In this document: positions 1-7,543 of the stretch, piece by piece
Layout of the letters: the number at the start of each line of letters is the position of its first letter
Position numbering within the stretch: position 1 is the first letter of the stretch
NCBI GenBank assembly: GCA_018817905.1
Contig: JAHISS010000107.1
Location: 1 to 39,554 of the forward strand
Length of the DNA: 39,554 nt
Reading direction: 5' to 3'
From: Nanobdellota archaeon
Lineage (GTDB): Archaea; Nanobdellota; Nanobdellia; Pacearchaeales; GW2011-AR1
Position numbers and translations under genes: made by a program
Notes under the pieces: generated by a model
Databases searched by the model: none
What the model was told of the DNA's origin: nothing
Seen by the model: only the letters and a program-made list of their open reading frames with translations

Positions 1-70
1 CAACTTTGTTTTTTCTATAACCTTGTTTTACCGCAGACAATTTCTTACAAAATTGGCATTTTGTTTTCAT
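1..70 (-). CDS. Transposase N-terminal fragment with zinc ribbon (partial)
   Basis: Twenty-three codons from the ATG at 68-70 to the window edge. The peptide begins MKTKCQFCKKLSAV and continues with a basic stretch containing a Gly-Tyr-Arg. A CxxC pair followed by a basic segment is the first half of a zinc ribbon as found at the N terminus of archaeal DDE transposases. An AAGGAGGT Shine-Dalgarno sequence lies 6 bases before the start. The catalytic domain is outside the window, so activity cannot be judged. Confidence 0.65.
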   Translation of the reverse strand, partial: MKTKCQFCKKLSAVKQGYRKNKV

Positions 71-139
71 AGAACATACCTCCTTATCAGAAGGTTAATC
101 TATCAGATTATATAAATCTGACGTTAATTGGACAGTATC
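1..139 (-). mobile_element. IS element end, left copy (truncated by window edge)
   Basis: Read on the minus strand, this stretch matches the right end of the window (39414-39554). Both begin GATACTGTCCAATTAACGTC, continue through a TATA-like ATTTATATA, then a strong AAGGAGGT ribosome site and an ATG opening the same zinc-ribbon peptide. The coding parts differ at one of about 70 bases, while the leader differs at more places including small indels, so these are two real copies. A start resembling CTGT and a zinc-ribbon N terminus recall archaeal IS6/IS240-like elements, but the family cannot be fixed from this fragment. No target duplication can be seen because the other IS end is outside. 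Confidence 0.8.
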
Positions 140-993
140 CCCAACGCCTCAGCAATAACCCCTGAAACATCAATCCTGCTGAATTTATTTTCAATTGCGT
201 TTGTCGTTATTAAGCTTGCGTGTTTTCTGATTCTTTTTGCTGCGTCGCCTACGAGAACTCCGTGGACTCCGATGACTGTCACTTTTTCAGCTCCGTGATG
301 CTTTGCAACTTTTATTGTTTCAAGGATTGTGTTTCCTGTCCCGATTATGTCGTCTATGATTATTGTGTTTTTTCCGAGGGGCTTGCTTTGGATTTTTACT
401 TTTTCCCAAGTGAACCGCGTTTTTTTGAGAATTGTCGCTTGTTTACCGAGTAAGTTTGCTATGCGTTGAGCCCATTGTCTGCTTTCTTTGTCAGGTCCGA
501 CAATTGTGAACGGCTCTTTGAAATTCTTTTTGATATATTCAGCGATTAAATTATTTGCCGAAAGCTTTTCAAAATTCTTTCCGATTTGCTTGATGTTTTT
601 TATTCGTTGCAGGTGGGGGTCAATTATCAGGATTTTATCAAAGTTTTTTAGTAAAGGTGAAATGTATTTTATTGAAAAGGAATCAAAGTTTTCGAAATGT
701 GTATCTTGCCGAAGATAAGGGAAATAAGGAGCAGCCAAAATAATTTTTTTTGCCCCGAAATCCTTGGCAATTCCTGCTGCGAGAATTGTTTCAATCAATC
801 GATTATTTTGGTCTCTTGAAAACGAGTTGAAAATAACAACTGTTTTATTCTTTGGAGACGTTTTGAATTTCACGTAAGATTCTTCATCCGGAAAATCTTT
901 GACTTGAATTTCTTCGCAAGGCGTTTTTATTTGTTTAGCAACTAATTTCGCAAGAGTTTTTGTTGCGGGGAATGTTAGGATTAGAGTTGACAT
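124..993 (-). CDS. prs: Ribose-phosphate pyrophosphokinase (PRPP synthetase)
   Basis: Converts ribose 5-phosphate and ATP to PRPP for nucleotide, histidine and tryptophan synthesis in the cytoplasm. The 289 residues carry the family landmarks in order: PYFPYLRQD (89-97), DPHLQ (125-129), GPDKES (166-171), the KKTR catalytic-loop region (190-193) and the PRPP-binding loop DDIIGTGNT (214-222). The length fits the short archaeal type. The ATG follows the rpe stop after one base, so it is the last gene of an rpiB-rpe-prs operon that supplies and uses ribose 5-phosphate. The last codons and stop (ATA CTG TCC AAT TAA) lie inside the IS end and are identical to the end of the gene at 38392, so the native C terminus has been replaced by a few IS-encoded residues. 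Catalytic parts are intact and it is probably functional. Confidence 0.95.
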   Translation of the reverse strand: MSTLILTFPATKTLAKLVAKQIKTPCEEIQVKDFPDEESYVKFKTSPKNKTVVIFNSFSRDQNNRLIETILAAGIAKDFGAKKIILAAPYFPYLRQDTHFENFDSFSIKYISPLLKNFDKILIIDPHLQRIKNIKQIGKNFEKLSANNLIAEYIKKNFKEPFTIVGPDKESRQWAQRIANLLGKQATILKKTRFTWEKVKIQSKPLGKNTIIIDDIIGTGNTILETIKVAKHHGAEKVTVIGVHGVLVGDAAKRIRKHASLITTNAIENKFSRIDVSGVIAEALGILSN

Positions 994-994
994 T

Positions 995-1630
995 TTAGGA
1001 TTTACAAAGCCTATTCAATTTTTTAAAAGCTTGCTTTGGATTTTTTGATTTGGAAACGTATGAACCAATGTTAGCGTAATTGACGCCCGCTTTTGCAAGT
1101 TTTGGGATTATTCTCGGAGATGCGCCGCCGTCGACCTGGATTTTTATTTTTTTGTTTGTTTTTCTAAGAGCTTTTATTTTTTCAAGAGTCTTTGGGTTAA
1201 AGGAAACTCCTTCAACTCCGGGCGTGTGGCCCATGAAAAGGAGAACGTCTGCGAGGTTGGAAAGTTCTATGATTTTTTTTATTGGAGCATTAGGGTTAAA
1301 CGCAATCCCTGCTGTGAGATTTAGGGATTTTATTTGGTTTAGGATTTTTTCGGGATTTTTTGTAGCTTCGAAATGAAAGAAGATTTTTTTGAAACCTTTT
1401 TGTTTCAATGTTGAGAGATATTTTTCTGGATGCAGGCACATTAAGTGAGCTTCGAAATTGTTTTTGAACTTGGCAAGGTTTGGGATATCACGAGGTTGGA
1501 TTGATTTTGCTTTTACGAATTTTCCGTCCATGAAGTCTATTTGGATATTTTTTGAAATCGGCAAGATTTTTTTGAATCTTTCTTCGAATTCTTTTTTGTT
1601 GTGGGCGAAAATTGTTGGGATTAGTTTCAT
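995..1630 (-). CDS. rpe: Ribulose-phosphate 3-epimerase-like protein
   Basis: Interconverts ribulose 5-phosphate and xylulose 5-phosphate; TIM-barrel fold. The 211 residues show DFMDGKFV after a short N-terminal strand, AHLM (61-64), a GHTPGVEG phosphate-loop region and VDGGASP (166-172). Of the four usual metal ligands, Asp32, His62 and Asp167 are present, but the first His of the H-x-D pair is Gln30. This may mark a variant subfamily. The ATG at 1630 is preferred over an in-frame start at 1840: it has an AAGGA Shine-Dalgarno upstream, the protein begins with the family's first strand (KLIPTIFA), and the earlier start would overlap rpiB by 59 bases. It lies between rpiB and prs in one operon. 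Confidence 0.85.
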   Translation of the reverse strand: MKLIPTIFAHNKKEFEERFKKILPISKNIQIDFMDGKFVKAKSIQPRDIPNLAKFKNNFEAHLMCLHPEKYLSTLKQKGFKKIFFHFEATKNPEKILNQIKSLNLTAGIAFNPNAPIKKIIELSNLADVLLFMGHTPGVEGVSFNPKTLEKIKALRKTNKKIKIQVDGGASPRIIPKLAKAGVNYANIGSYVSKSKNPKQAFKKLNRLCKS

Positions 1631-1781
1631 TTTCCGATCTTCCTTAAGATTATCATATAAACCAGAGTCGATTGGGATATGTGCTGTTGATGGCGATTGT
1701 CTTTTAATTTTACTTGCTGCGACTGGGAGTTTTACTGTTAAATTTCTTTTTTGTTGGTTTGGTAGTGCTGGCATTTTTGTT
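1631..1781 (-). repeat. rpe leader, homologous to the hldE leader
   Basis: Read on the minus strand, this leader aligns with 19885-20005 upstream of hldE. Shared blocks include ATGCCA, ACAAACC, AAAACTCCCA followed by TCGCAG, and CCATCAACA. Indels between the two are multiples of three (3 and about 15 bases). By eye nucleotide identity is about 70-75 percent over the aligned blocks, higher than the identity of the peptides they could encode. This copy stays open in frame into rpe with no stop. Either a degenerate small ORF or a shared regulatory leader is possible. Confidence 0.55.
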
Positions 1782-2237
1782 TTAGGGAAGAGTAGTCCAT
1801 TTTCCAATCTTCCTAATCCTGCGTTTATGTCTCTCCTCATTCGAGAAAGGAGTTTTCAACCAAATTGAAATAATCTTTTTTGTTTTTTCAAATGAAAAGT
1901 TTTTGGCGCGCAGGGCAAGGATATTTGTGTTGTTGTGTTCGCGAGAAAACCTTGCGGTGAATGCGTCGTAAGCTGTGACTGCCCGGATTCCTCTGAATTT
2001 GTTTGCTGCGATTGCCATGCCAACTCCAGAACTACAAACTAAAATTCCTTTCGAGTTTTTATTTTTTGAAACCTTTCTCGCAACTTTTGACGCAAAGTCA
2101 GGATAGTCGTCTTTAGGATTGTAAGAAAAAGGTCCGAGGTCTTCAACTTGATGCAGCTTTTGCAGATAAGTCTTGAGTTTTTCTTTTAGTTTGAAGCCGG
2201 CGTGGTCTGATGCGAGAAAAATATCTACCTCTTTCAT
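1782..2237 (-). CDS. rpiB: Ribose-5-phosphate isomerase B
   Basis: Interconverts ribulose 5-phosphate and ribose 5-phosphate (RpiB/LacAB family). The 151 residues include ASDHAGFKLK (9-18), the catalytic cysteine in VCSSGVGMAIAANK (Cys68), the REHNNTN segment with the ring-opening His101, and the basic RHKRRIRKI tail typical of the family. Cys-Ser-Ser-Gly replaces the more usual Cys-Gly-Thr-Gly. It is first in the rpiB-rpe-prs operon, 151 bases upstream of rpe, a gap that carries the repeated leader described separately. Confidence 0.93.
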   Translation of the reverse strand: MKEVDIFLASDHAGFKLKEKLKTYLQKLHQVEDLGPFSYNPKDDYPDFASKVARKVSKNKNSKGILVCSSGVGMAIAANKFRGIRAVTAYDAFTARFSREHNNTNILALRAKNFSFEKTKKIISIWLKTPFSNEERHKRRIRKIGKWTTLP

Positions 2238-2275
2238 GTTGAAAGTATGTTGAAGGAATTTATAATGGTTTTGTT

Positions 2276-2608
2276 TTAGTTTCTAAGGAGTTCACAGATT
2301 CTTTCTATGACTTCGTTAATCTTTTCCTGCTTTAGTGAACCAGCTTTGTACTCAATCAGAGAATAATCTCCTGTGAATAGATTAAGTGGTCTGACAAAGC
2401 TGTTTTGTTTTAACTTGCCTTTGTTAAAGTCTTCTTCTCGGATTGGCATTTTCTGTTTGTCATTGTAGGGGTTGCTTGTTATTTGACAAAGAAGAATATC
2501 TTCTCCTCCCAAATCTAATAGAACTAATGCTGGACGTTTTTCTACTCCTGTCAAATCAGAAAAAGGAAAATGTATTATTACAACATCTCCCTTCACAAAT
2601 CTTTCCAT
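2276..2608 (-). CDS. MazF/PemK-like endoribonuclease toxin
   Basis: A 110-residue SH3-like protein of the MazF/PemK family, toxins that cut mRNA. It has the GDVVIIHFPFSDLTG start with the Gly-Asp-hydrophobic pattern, KRPALVL containing the conserved Arg-Pro, and CQITSNPY containing the conserved Thr-Ser. Length matches the family. The ATG overlaps the end of the upstream antitoxin gene by 16 bases, the usual antitoxin-then-toxin order with translational coupling. The target sequence cannot be predicted. Confidence 0.88.
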   Translation of the reverse strand: MERFVKGDVVIIHFPFSDLTGVEKRPALVLLDLGGEDILLCQITSNPYNDKQKMPIREEDFNKGKLKQNSFVRPLNLFTGDYSLIEYKAGSLKQEKINEVIERICELLRN

Positions 2609-2790
2609 GCCTCAGTCTCCTCAGGAGTGAGCCAATCCTTTGCTAAAGATTTTTCTGACAAAAGCGCGGTAACTGGAATGCCAGACTCTTTTTCTTCTTC
2701 TACAGTTATAACTAAATGATTTAATTTTTCTTCAATTGTTTTCATCTTCAGGTATAACATTTCTAAAGTTACATTTCTTTGCATTTCCAT
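2593..2790 (-). CDS. Antitoxin partner of the MazF-like toxin
   Basis: About 65 residues, with a helical N-terminal half (probable dimerisation) and a C-terminal acidic and tryptophan-rich tail, AKDWLTPEETEAWKDL, of the kind that folds against MazF-type toxins. I chose the ATG at 2790; an in-frame start at 2844 would run across the promoter of the divergent membrane-protein gene. No clear DNA-binding domain is visible, so autoregulation through this protein is uncertain. It overlaps the toxin gene by 16 bases. Confidence 0.75.
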   Translation of the reverse strand: MEMQRNVTLEMLYLKMKTIEEKLNHLVITVEEEKESGIPVTALLSEKSLAKDWLTPEETEAWKDL

Positions 2791-2849
2791 GATTTTTGAG
2801 GGGAATTTGTGTTTATAAAAATTCCTATTGTTTTGTTTTAGCACAAAAA

Positions 2850-2859
2850 CTATTTAATC
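2850..2859 (+). promoter_or_regulatory. TATA box of the SpoIIM-like gene
   Basis: CTATTTAATC is centred about 26 bases before the ATG at 2880, the distance expected for a leaderless archaeal transcript. Confidence 0.5.
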
Positions 2860-2879
2860 TCCAATTCCCTGTTATCAAA

Positions 2880-3737
2880 ATGTTAGAAATGTTAATCAAC
2901 CCGAAGAAGGCGGAGAGGCGGCCTTGGGAGATGTTTTTCGTCGGGGCGTTTTACGCGAGCTTGGCGGTTTTGCTGGTTGATTGGGTTTTTTCGCAAGATG
3001 CTGTTCTTGTCAAAAGTTCTGGGATATTGGTTGTGTTATTCACTGTTTTGTTTTCTCTTCCTTTTATTTATTACACGATTAGATTAGAAGAAACAAAAAT
3101 AGAAAAAGGTCGTGGCAGTTGGCAGTTGTTGAAAGACCATCGGCATGCGATATATACGTTTCTCTGGCTTTTTGTTGGTTTTACTGTTGCTTTTGCGTTT
3201 TGGTATAGTCTGCTTCCGACGACTCAAAGTTTTCGGGCGCAGATAGAAACATACTGCATGATAAACCGGCCTGGCGATTTTGACCAGTGTGTCAGAGATT
3301 ATGGAATTAAGGACACAACGCAGGTTACACCTTTTTTAACTAACAAAGAAAGATTGTTTTTGATTTTCACTAATAATATGTATGTTCTCCTTTTCACGTT
3401 GGTTTTTTCTTTGATTTTCGGGGCTGGCGTGATTTTTATTTTGGCGTGGAACGCGAGCGTTATAGGGGCGGCGATTGGAATCTTTACAGATTACAAGATT
3501 GCTGCTCTGCCGCTTGGCTTGTTGAGATTTTTCCTTCATGGAATTTTTGAAATCGGTTCGTATTTCATAATTGCGCTTGCCGGAGGAATGGTTTCTGTTG
3601 CAATCATCAGACATGAAACTGGAACTGAAAAATTCTGGGAAGTTTTGCAGGATTCTCTTAACTTAATTATTCTCTCTGTTGTAATTCTTTTTGTAGCAGC
3701 ACTGATTGAGGTTTTTGTAACTCCGTTGTTGTTTTAG
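2880..3737 (+). CDS. SpoIIM-family (DUF95) integral membrane protein
   Basis: A 285-residue membrane protein with about six hydrophobic segments and an extracytoplasmic loop after the second or third containing two cysteines (ETYCMINRPGDFDQC), possibly disulfide-linked. The start NPKKAERRPWEMFFVGAFY and the glycine/alanine-rich C-terminal helices match archaeal homologues of stage II sporulation protein M, whose function in archaea is unknown. The ATG at 2880 is chosen because a TATA box lies 26 bases upstream and the protein then begins just before its first membrane helix; the longer frame from 2796 would overlap the antitoxin promoter. It is monocistronic, 51 bases before aglB, which has its own TATA box. 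Confidence 0.75.
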   Translation: MLEMLINPKKAERRPWEMFFVGAFYASLAVLLVDWVFSQDAVLVKSSGILVVLFTVLFSLPFIYYTIRLEETKIEKGRGSWQLLKDHRHAIYTFLWLFVGFTVAFAFWYSLLPTTQSFRAQIETYCMINRPGDFDQCVRDYGIKDTTQVTPFLTNKERLFLIFTNNMYVLLFTLVFSLIFGAGVIFILAWNASVIGAAIGIFTDYKIAALPLGLLRFFLHGIFEIGSYFIIALAGGMVSVAIIRHETGTEKFWEVLQDSLNLIILSVVILFVAALIEVFVTPLLF

Positions 3738-3749
3738 ATGCATGAAAAG

Positions 3750-3759
3750 TTTATATAAT
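3750..3759 (+). promoter_or_regulatory. TATA box of the aglB operon
   Basis: TTTATATAAT follows a purine-rich GAAAAG (BRE-like) and sits about 30-38 bases before the aglB ATG at 3789. It is among the best TATA matches in the window and probably drives aglB and the two overlapping genes after it. Confidence 0.6.
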
Positions 3760-3788
3760 GCTGTTTTTATCTGTTAGAAGGTTAAAAG

Positions 3789-6536
3789 ATGGAAGAAGAA
3801 ACAGGGGAAATTCTTGAGGACAAAACCGCTGGGATTGTTTCAGACGAGGAAGTCCTGCGAATAAGAAAAGACAAAATTGTTAAGTTTTTCAAGACCAATT
3901 ATAACTGGCTTGTCTATGTTGGGCTGGCGATTGTTACTTATCTTGCTGTTAAAATAAGGACGAGCAATCTTGCTGGATTAAGGGACGTAACAACTGGGAC
4001 GTGGACGCTTGGACCTGACTTGGATCCTTTCTTTTTTCTCAGACTTGCTCAATATATCGTTGAACATGGGCATCTGATGGCTGTGGACATGATGCGATAT
4101 GTGCCGCGCGGTTTTGACATGAGCGGAGAGTATTTGCTGCATCCTTACATGATGGCCTGGTTTCATAATTATCTCGGGCCGCTGTTGGGGACAGAATCTG
4201 TGACTCATTCAGCTGTTTTGTATCCTTCTTTTATGTTTGCTTTGACTGTGATAGCATTTTTCTTTATGACAAAAAAGATTTTTGTTGAGAGCCTTGGAGA
4301 AAAAAAGGCAAATATTATTGCACTGATTGCTTCGTTTTTTCTTTCTGTAATTCCATCGCTTTTACCTAGAACAATTGCGGGAATACCTGAAAAAGAATCT
4401 GCTGCGTTCCTCTTTTTGTTCCTGTCGTTTTACTTTTTCTTGTCAGCATGGAAATCTAAAAGCAGATCTTGGGGCTATGTTTGTGCTGTCTTGGCTGGCG
4501 CAGCTACTGCTGCAATGGCAAACATTTGGGGCGGATATATCTTTATCTTTCTGACTATTGCCCCAGTTATCTTTTTTGCATTTATCTTTGGGAAAGTTGA
4601 TAAAGGTAAATTTTTAGTTTATTCGACTTGGTTATTTTCTTCATTTGTCTTGATGGCTTTAACAAAATTTGACGTTAAGAGCTTGGTCAGTTCTGTTTCA
4701 ACTGGTCCTGCTACAGTTGTTTTTTTTGTTATTGCCATTCATTTTTTGTTGTTTGGCACAAACCTCAAGAAACATTTTGAATCAGGTAGATTTTCTAAAA
4801 TCCCGCCAAGGATTGCATCAACTTTGGTTACGGTGATTGTTTTGATTTTATTGGCGAGCGTTATTTTTGGACCATTGTTTATTCCATCCAAGCTTGGTGC
4901 GATAAAAGATAGTCTTGTTAAACCTGCGACCAGCAGATTGATTCAAACTGTTGCAGAAAACAGACAGCCGTATTTTACAGAATGGGAAAGCAATTTTGGG
5001 CCGCATGTGCGTGGTGCTGCTTTAACTTTTTGGTTGTTCTTTTTTGGTTCGGCGTATTTGTTTAATTTTATGATTTCTTCTTTAAAGAAGAAAGAAAGAT
5101 GGATTCTGAATTCTGCTTACTTAATTCTTTTAACAACTGTAATTTTTAGCAGGTATTCTTCCGGCAGCACTTTGAACGGAGAGAACTTTTTTAGCTTGTT
5201 TGTTTACGGGATGGGTTTTATTGTTTTTATTGGAGCTGCAGGGTTTTATTACTACAAGTACCATAAAGAAGGAAGGTTAGAACGGTTAAAACAAATAGAC
5301 CTGAGTTTGATGCTTGTGTTTTCCCTCTTCTTTTTGTGTATTGTAGCTGCGAGGTCTGCAGTCAGAACAATAATGATGCTGGTTCCTCCTGCTTCGATAA
5401 TTGTTTCATATTTTGTTGTGGCTGCTTACAGTGATGCGCGAAAAGTTAAAGACCATACCTGGAAAATTTTAGCTTGGTGCGCAGTCGTCTTAATCATTAT
5501 TAGTACTTTGTTTGCAGGTTATGGATTTTACAAAAGTGTCAGCGCCCAAGCTCCAAACCATGTGCCTTCGATTTACACGCAGCAATGGCAAAAGGCAATG
5601 GGCTGGGTCAGGGAAAACACTCCGGAGAATGCGGTCTTTGGTCATTGGTGGGATTACGGATATTGGCTACAGACAATGGGCGAGAGAGCGACTGTTTTAG
5701 ACGGAGGAAATGCAATAGCTTACTGGAATCATATGATGGGGAGATATGCCCTTACCGGGACAAATGAAACAGAGGCTTTGGAATTTTTGTATGCACATAA
5801 CACAACGCATTTTTTGATAGATTCAACAGATATTGGAAAGTATTCTGCATTTTCTTCAATTGGTTCTGATGCTAATTATGACAGGGCGAGCTATATCCCT
5901 ACATTTATCAGAGACAGTGGGCAAATGCAAGAAAAAAAGAATTCAACTGTTTTTGTTTACTCTGGAGGGGTTGGACTGGATGAAGATGTGATTTATGAAG
6001 AAAATGGAACAAGAGTATTTTTACCAGCTGGCAAGGCAGGTCTTGGCGCAATCTTTGTAGAAAAAGAATCTTTGGAAGGAGAGGTCATCGAACAGCCAAG
6101 GGGAATATTTGTTTACCAAGGGCAGCAATACAATCTGCCTTTCCGATATGCTTTTGATGGCGAGTTCAAAGATTTTGGTTCTGGGATTGAGGCAGGGATA
6201 TTTTTAATGCCCTCTATCGAAACCTCTGGGGGCGGTTTGGGAATTGAACCAGATGGAGCGCTTCTTTACCTAAGCAAGAGAACTGTGAACTCTCAGCTTG
6301 CAAAGATTTATTTGTATGAACTTGATAGTTCTTACTTTAAACTTGTTCATTCAGAAGATGATTTTGTTGTTGGCCAGATAAAGGGACAGATTGCTGGATT
6401 TGATTCTGACATCGTTTACTATCAAGGAGTTCGGGGGCCAATAAGAATCTGGGAAATTGATTATCCTGATGACATGAAAGTTGAAGAGAGATTTTTAGAC
6501 ACTAATTATCCTAAAGAAATAGCGTATGCAACATGA
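3789..6536 (+). CDS. aglB: STT3/AglB dolichyl-phosphooligosaccharide-protein glycosyltransferase
   Basis: Catalytic subunit of N-glycosylation: moves a lipid-linked oligosaccharide to Asn in Asn-X-Ser/Thr on the outer face of the membrane. Of 915 residues, roughly 1-590 form the multispanning GT-C domain and the rest a soluble outer domain. Visible motifs are the first acidic pair PDLDPFFFLR (Asp77, Asp79), the PEKES loop motif (200-204), the sequon-binding WWDYG (620-624) and a DxxK motif DIGK (681-684) in the DK/DKi position. The C-terminal 200 residues are beta-rich as in long archaeal AglBs. The next gene overlaps its stop by four bases (ATGA), giving a coupled operon aglB-GlcNAc-1-P transferase-flippase. 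Neighbouring glycosyltransferases probably make its donor. Confidence 0.96.
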   Translation: MEEETGEILEDKTAGIVSDEEVLRIRKDKIVKFFKTNYNWLVYVGLAIVTYLAVKIRTSNLAGLRDVTTGTWTLGPDLDPFFFLRLAQYIVEHGHLMAVDMMRYVPRGFDMSGEYLLHPYMMAWFHNYLGPLLGTESVTHSAVLYPSFMFALTVIAFFFMTKKIFVESLGEKKANIIALIASFFLSVIPSLLPRTIAGIPEKESAAFLFLFLSFYFFLSAWKSKSRSWGYVCAVLAGAATAAMANIWGGYIFIFLTIAPVIFFAFIFGKVDKGKFLVYSTWLFSSFVLMALTKFDVKSLVSSVSTGPATVVFFVIAIHFLLFGTNLKKHFESGRFSKIPPRIASTLVTVIVLILLASVIFGPLFIPSKLGAIKDSLVKPATSRLIQTVAENRQPYFTEWESNFGPHVRGAALTFWLFFFGSAYLFNFMISSLKKKERWILNSAYLILLTTVIFSRYSSGSTLNGENFFSLFVYGMGFIVFIGAAGFYYYKYHKEGRLERLKQIDLSLMLVFSLFFLCIVAARSAVRTIMMLVPPASIIVSYFVVAAYSDARKVKDHTWKILAWCAVVLIIISTLFAGYGFYKSVSAQAPNHVPSIYTQQWQKAMGWVRENTPENAVFGHWWDYGYWLQTMGERATVLDGGNAIAYWNHMMGRYALTGTNETEALEFLYAHNTTHFLIDSTDIGKYSAFSSIGSDANYDRASYIPTFIRDSGQMQEKKNSTVFVYSGGVGLDEDVIYEENGTRVFLPAGKAGLGAIFVEKESLEGEVIEQPRGIFVYQGQQYNLPFRYAFDGEFKDFGSGIEAGIFLMPSIETSGGGLGIEPDGALLYLSKRTVNSQLAKIYLYELDSSYFKLVHSEDDFVVGQIKGQIAGFDSDIVYYQGVRGPIRIWEIDYPDDMKVEERFLDTNYPKEIAYAT

Positions 6537-7543
6537 ACGATTATATTTTGATTCTCCCAATCTTGGCAAGTTTTTTTGTAACTTTGTTTTTGATTCCCTC
6601 TTGGATAAAGCGAGCAAAAAAGGCAGGTTTGGTTGGGAAAGATGTTAATAAGATTAATGGAAAGGAAATTGCTGAAGCAGGCGGGGTTACAGTTGTTTCT
6701 GGATTTGCTATGGGTGTTTTAATTTATGTTTCAATAAGCACATTTATTTTCAAAAGGGCTGACAATTTTATTGAAATATTTTCATTAATGAGTTCTATAT
6801 TTTTTATAGCTTTTATAGCTTTTACTGACGATATCCTCGGTTGGAAAATTGGGTTAAGAAGAAGAACGCGCATAGTTCTTGTGGCCTTTGCTTCAATTCC
6901 TTTAATTGCGATAAACGCTGGGAAGAGCGCGATTTCTGTGCCGTTTTTTGGCGGAGTTGATTTGGGGATTATCTATCCATTGGTTTTGATACCTCTCGGT
7001 ATTGTTGGCGCTACAACAACATATAATTTTTTGGCAGGGTTTAATGGGCTGGAAGCTGGGCAGGGAGTGATTATTCTTTCAGCGCTGGCAATAGTTTCTT
7101 ATTTTACTGGGAGTTCTTGGATTGCAATTATCGCTTTGTGCATGGTTTCAGCGCTTTTGGCTTTTCTTATTTTTAATTTTTGTCCGGCTAAAGTTTTTCC
7201 AGGGGATTCTTTAACCTATCCAGTCGGGGGCTTGATAGCAATAATGGCTATTCTCGGAAACTTTGAAAAGATTGCAGTGTTTTTTTTCATTCCAGTTATA
7301 ATAGAGTTTATTTTGAAAGGTCGTGGAAAATATGTAAAACAGAGTTTTGGCAAACCAAATTCTGACGGAAGTTTAGATTTGAAATATGAAAAGATTTATA
7401 GCTTAAATCATCTGGCGATATTTTTGATGAAAAATCACGGTGTAAAGCCAACTGAAAAAAAAGTTGTTTTTTCTATTTGGGCTTTTCAATTGCTTGTTAT
7501 TTTAATTGGGTTTGCTATTTTTAGCGGAGGAATCTTTTTGTGA
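6533..7543 (+). CDS. Polyprenyl-phosphate GlcNAc-1-phosphate transferase (MraY/WecA/AglH-like)
   Basis: Transfers a sugar-1-phosphate from a UDP-sugar to dolichyl (polyprenyl) phosphate, the first step of lipid-linked glycan assembly, on the cytoplasmic membrane face. The 336 residues have about ten membrane segments and the family motifs: AGG near 49-51, the Mg-binding FTDD (97-100), the NFLAGFNGLEAG loop (165-176) and FPGDS (222-226). The acidic residue normally in the N-x-D-G part of the third motif is here Phe-Asn (GFNG), a deviation also seen in some archaeal members. Start and stop overlap the genes on both sides (ATGA and GTGA). The exact sugar cannot be read from sequence. Confidence 0.9.
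   Translation: MNDYILILPILASFFVTLFLIPSWIKRAKKAGLVGKDVNKINGKEIAEAGGVTVVSGFAMGVLIYVSISTFIFKRADNFIEIFSLMSSIFFIAFIAFTDDILGWKIGLRRRTRIVLVAFASIPLIAINAGKSAISVPFFGGVDLGIIYPLVLIPLGIVGATTTYNFLAGFNGLEAGQGVIILSALAIVSYFTGSSWIAIIALCMVSALLAFLIFNFCPAKVFPGDSLTYPVGGLIAIMAILGNFEKIAVFFFIPVIIEFILKGRGKYVKQSFGKPNSDGSLDLKYEKIYSLNHLAIFLMKNHGVKPTEKKVVFSIWAFQLLVILIGFAIFSGGIFL

Noticed and set aside
1631..1840. In-frame 70-residue extension of the epimerase
   Set aside because: It would overlap rpiB, has no homology to the epimerase fold, and the internal ATG at 1630 has a Shine-Dalgarno sequence.
3336..3614. Antisense open frames, for example inside the SpoIIM-like gene and near 220-718
   Set aside because: They mirror strongly coding genes on the other strand and have no family features or signals of their own.
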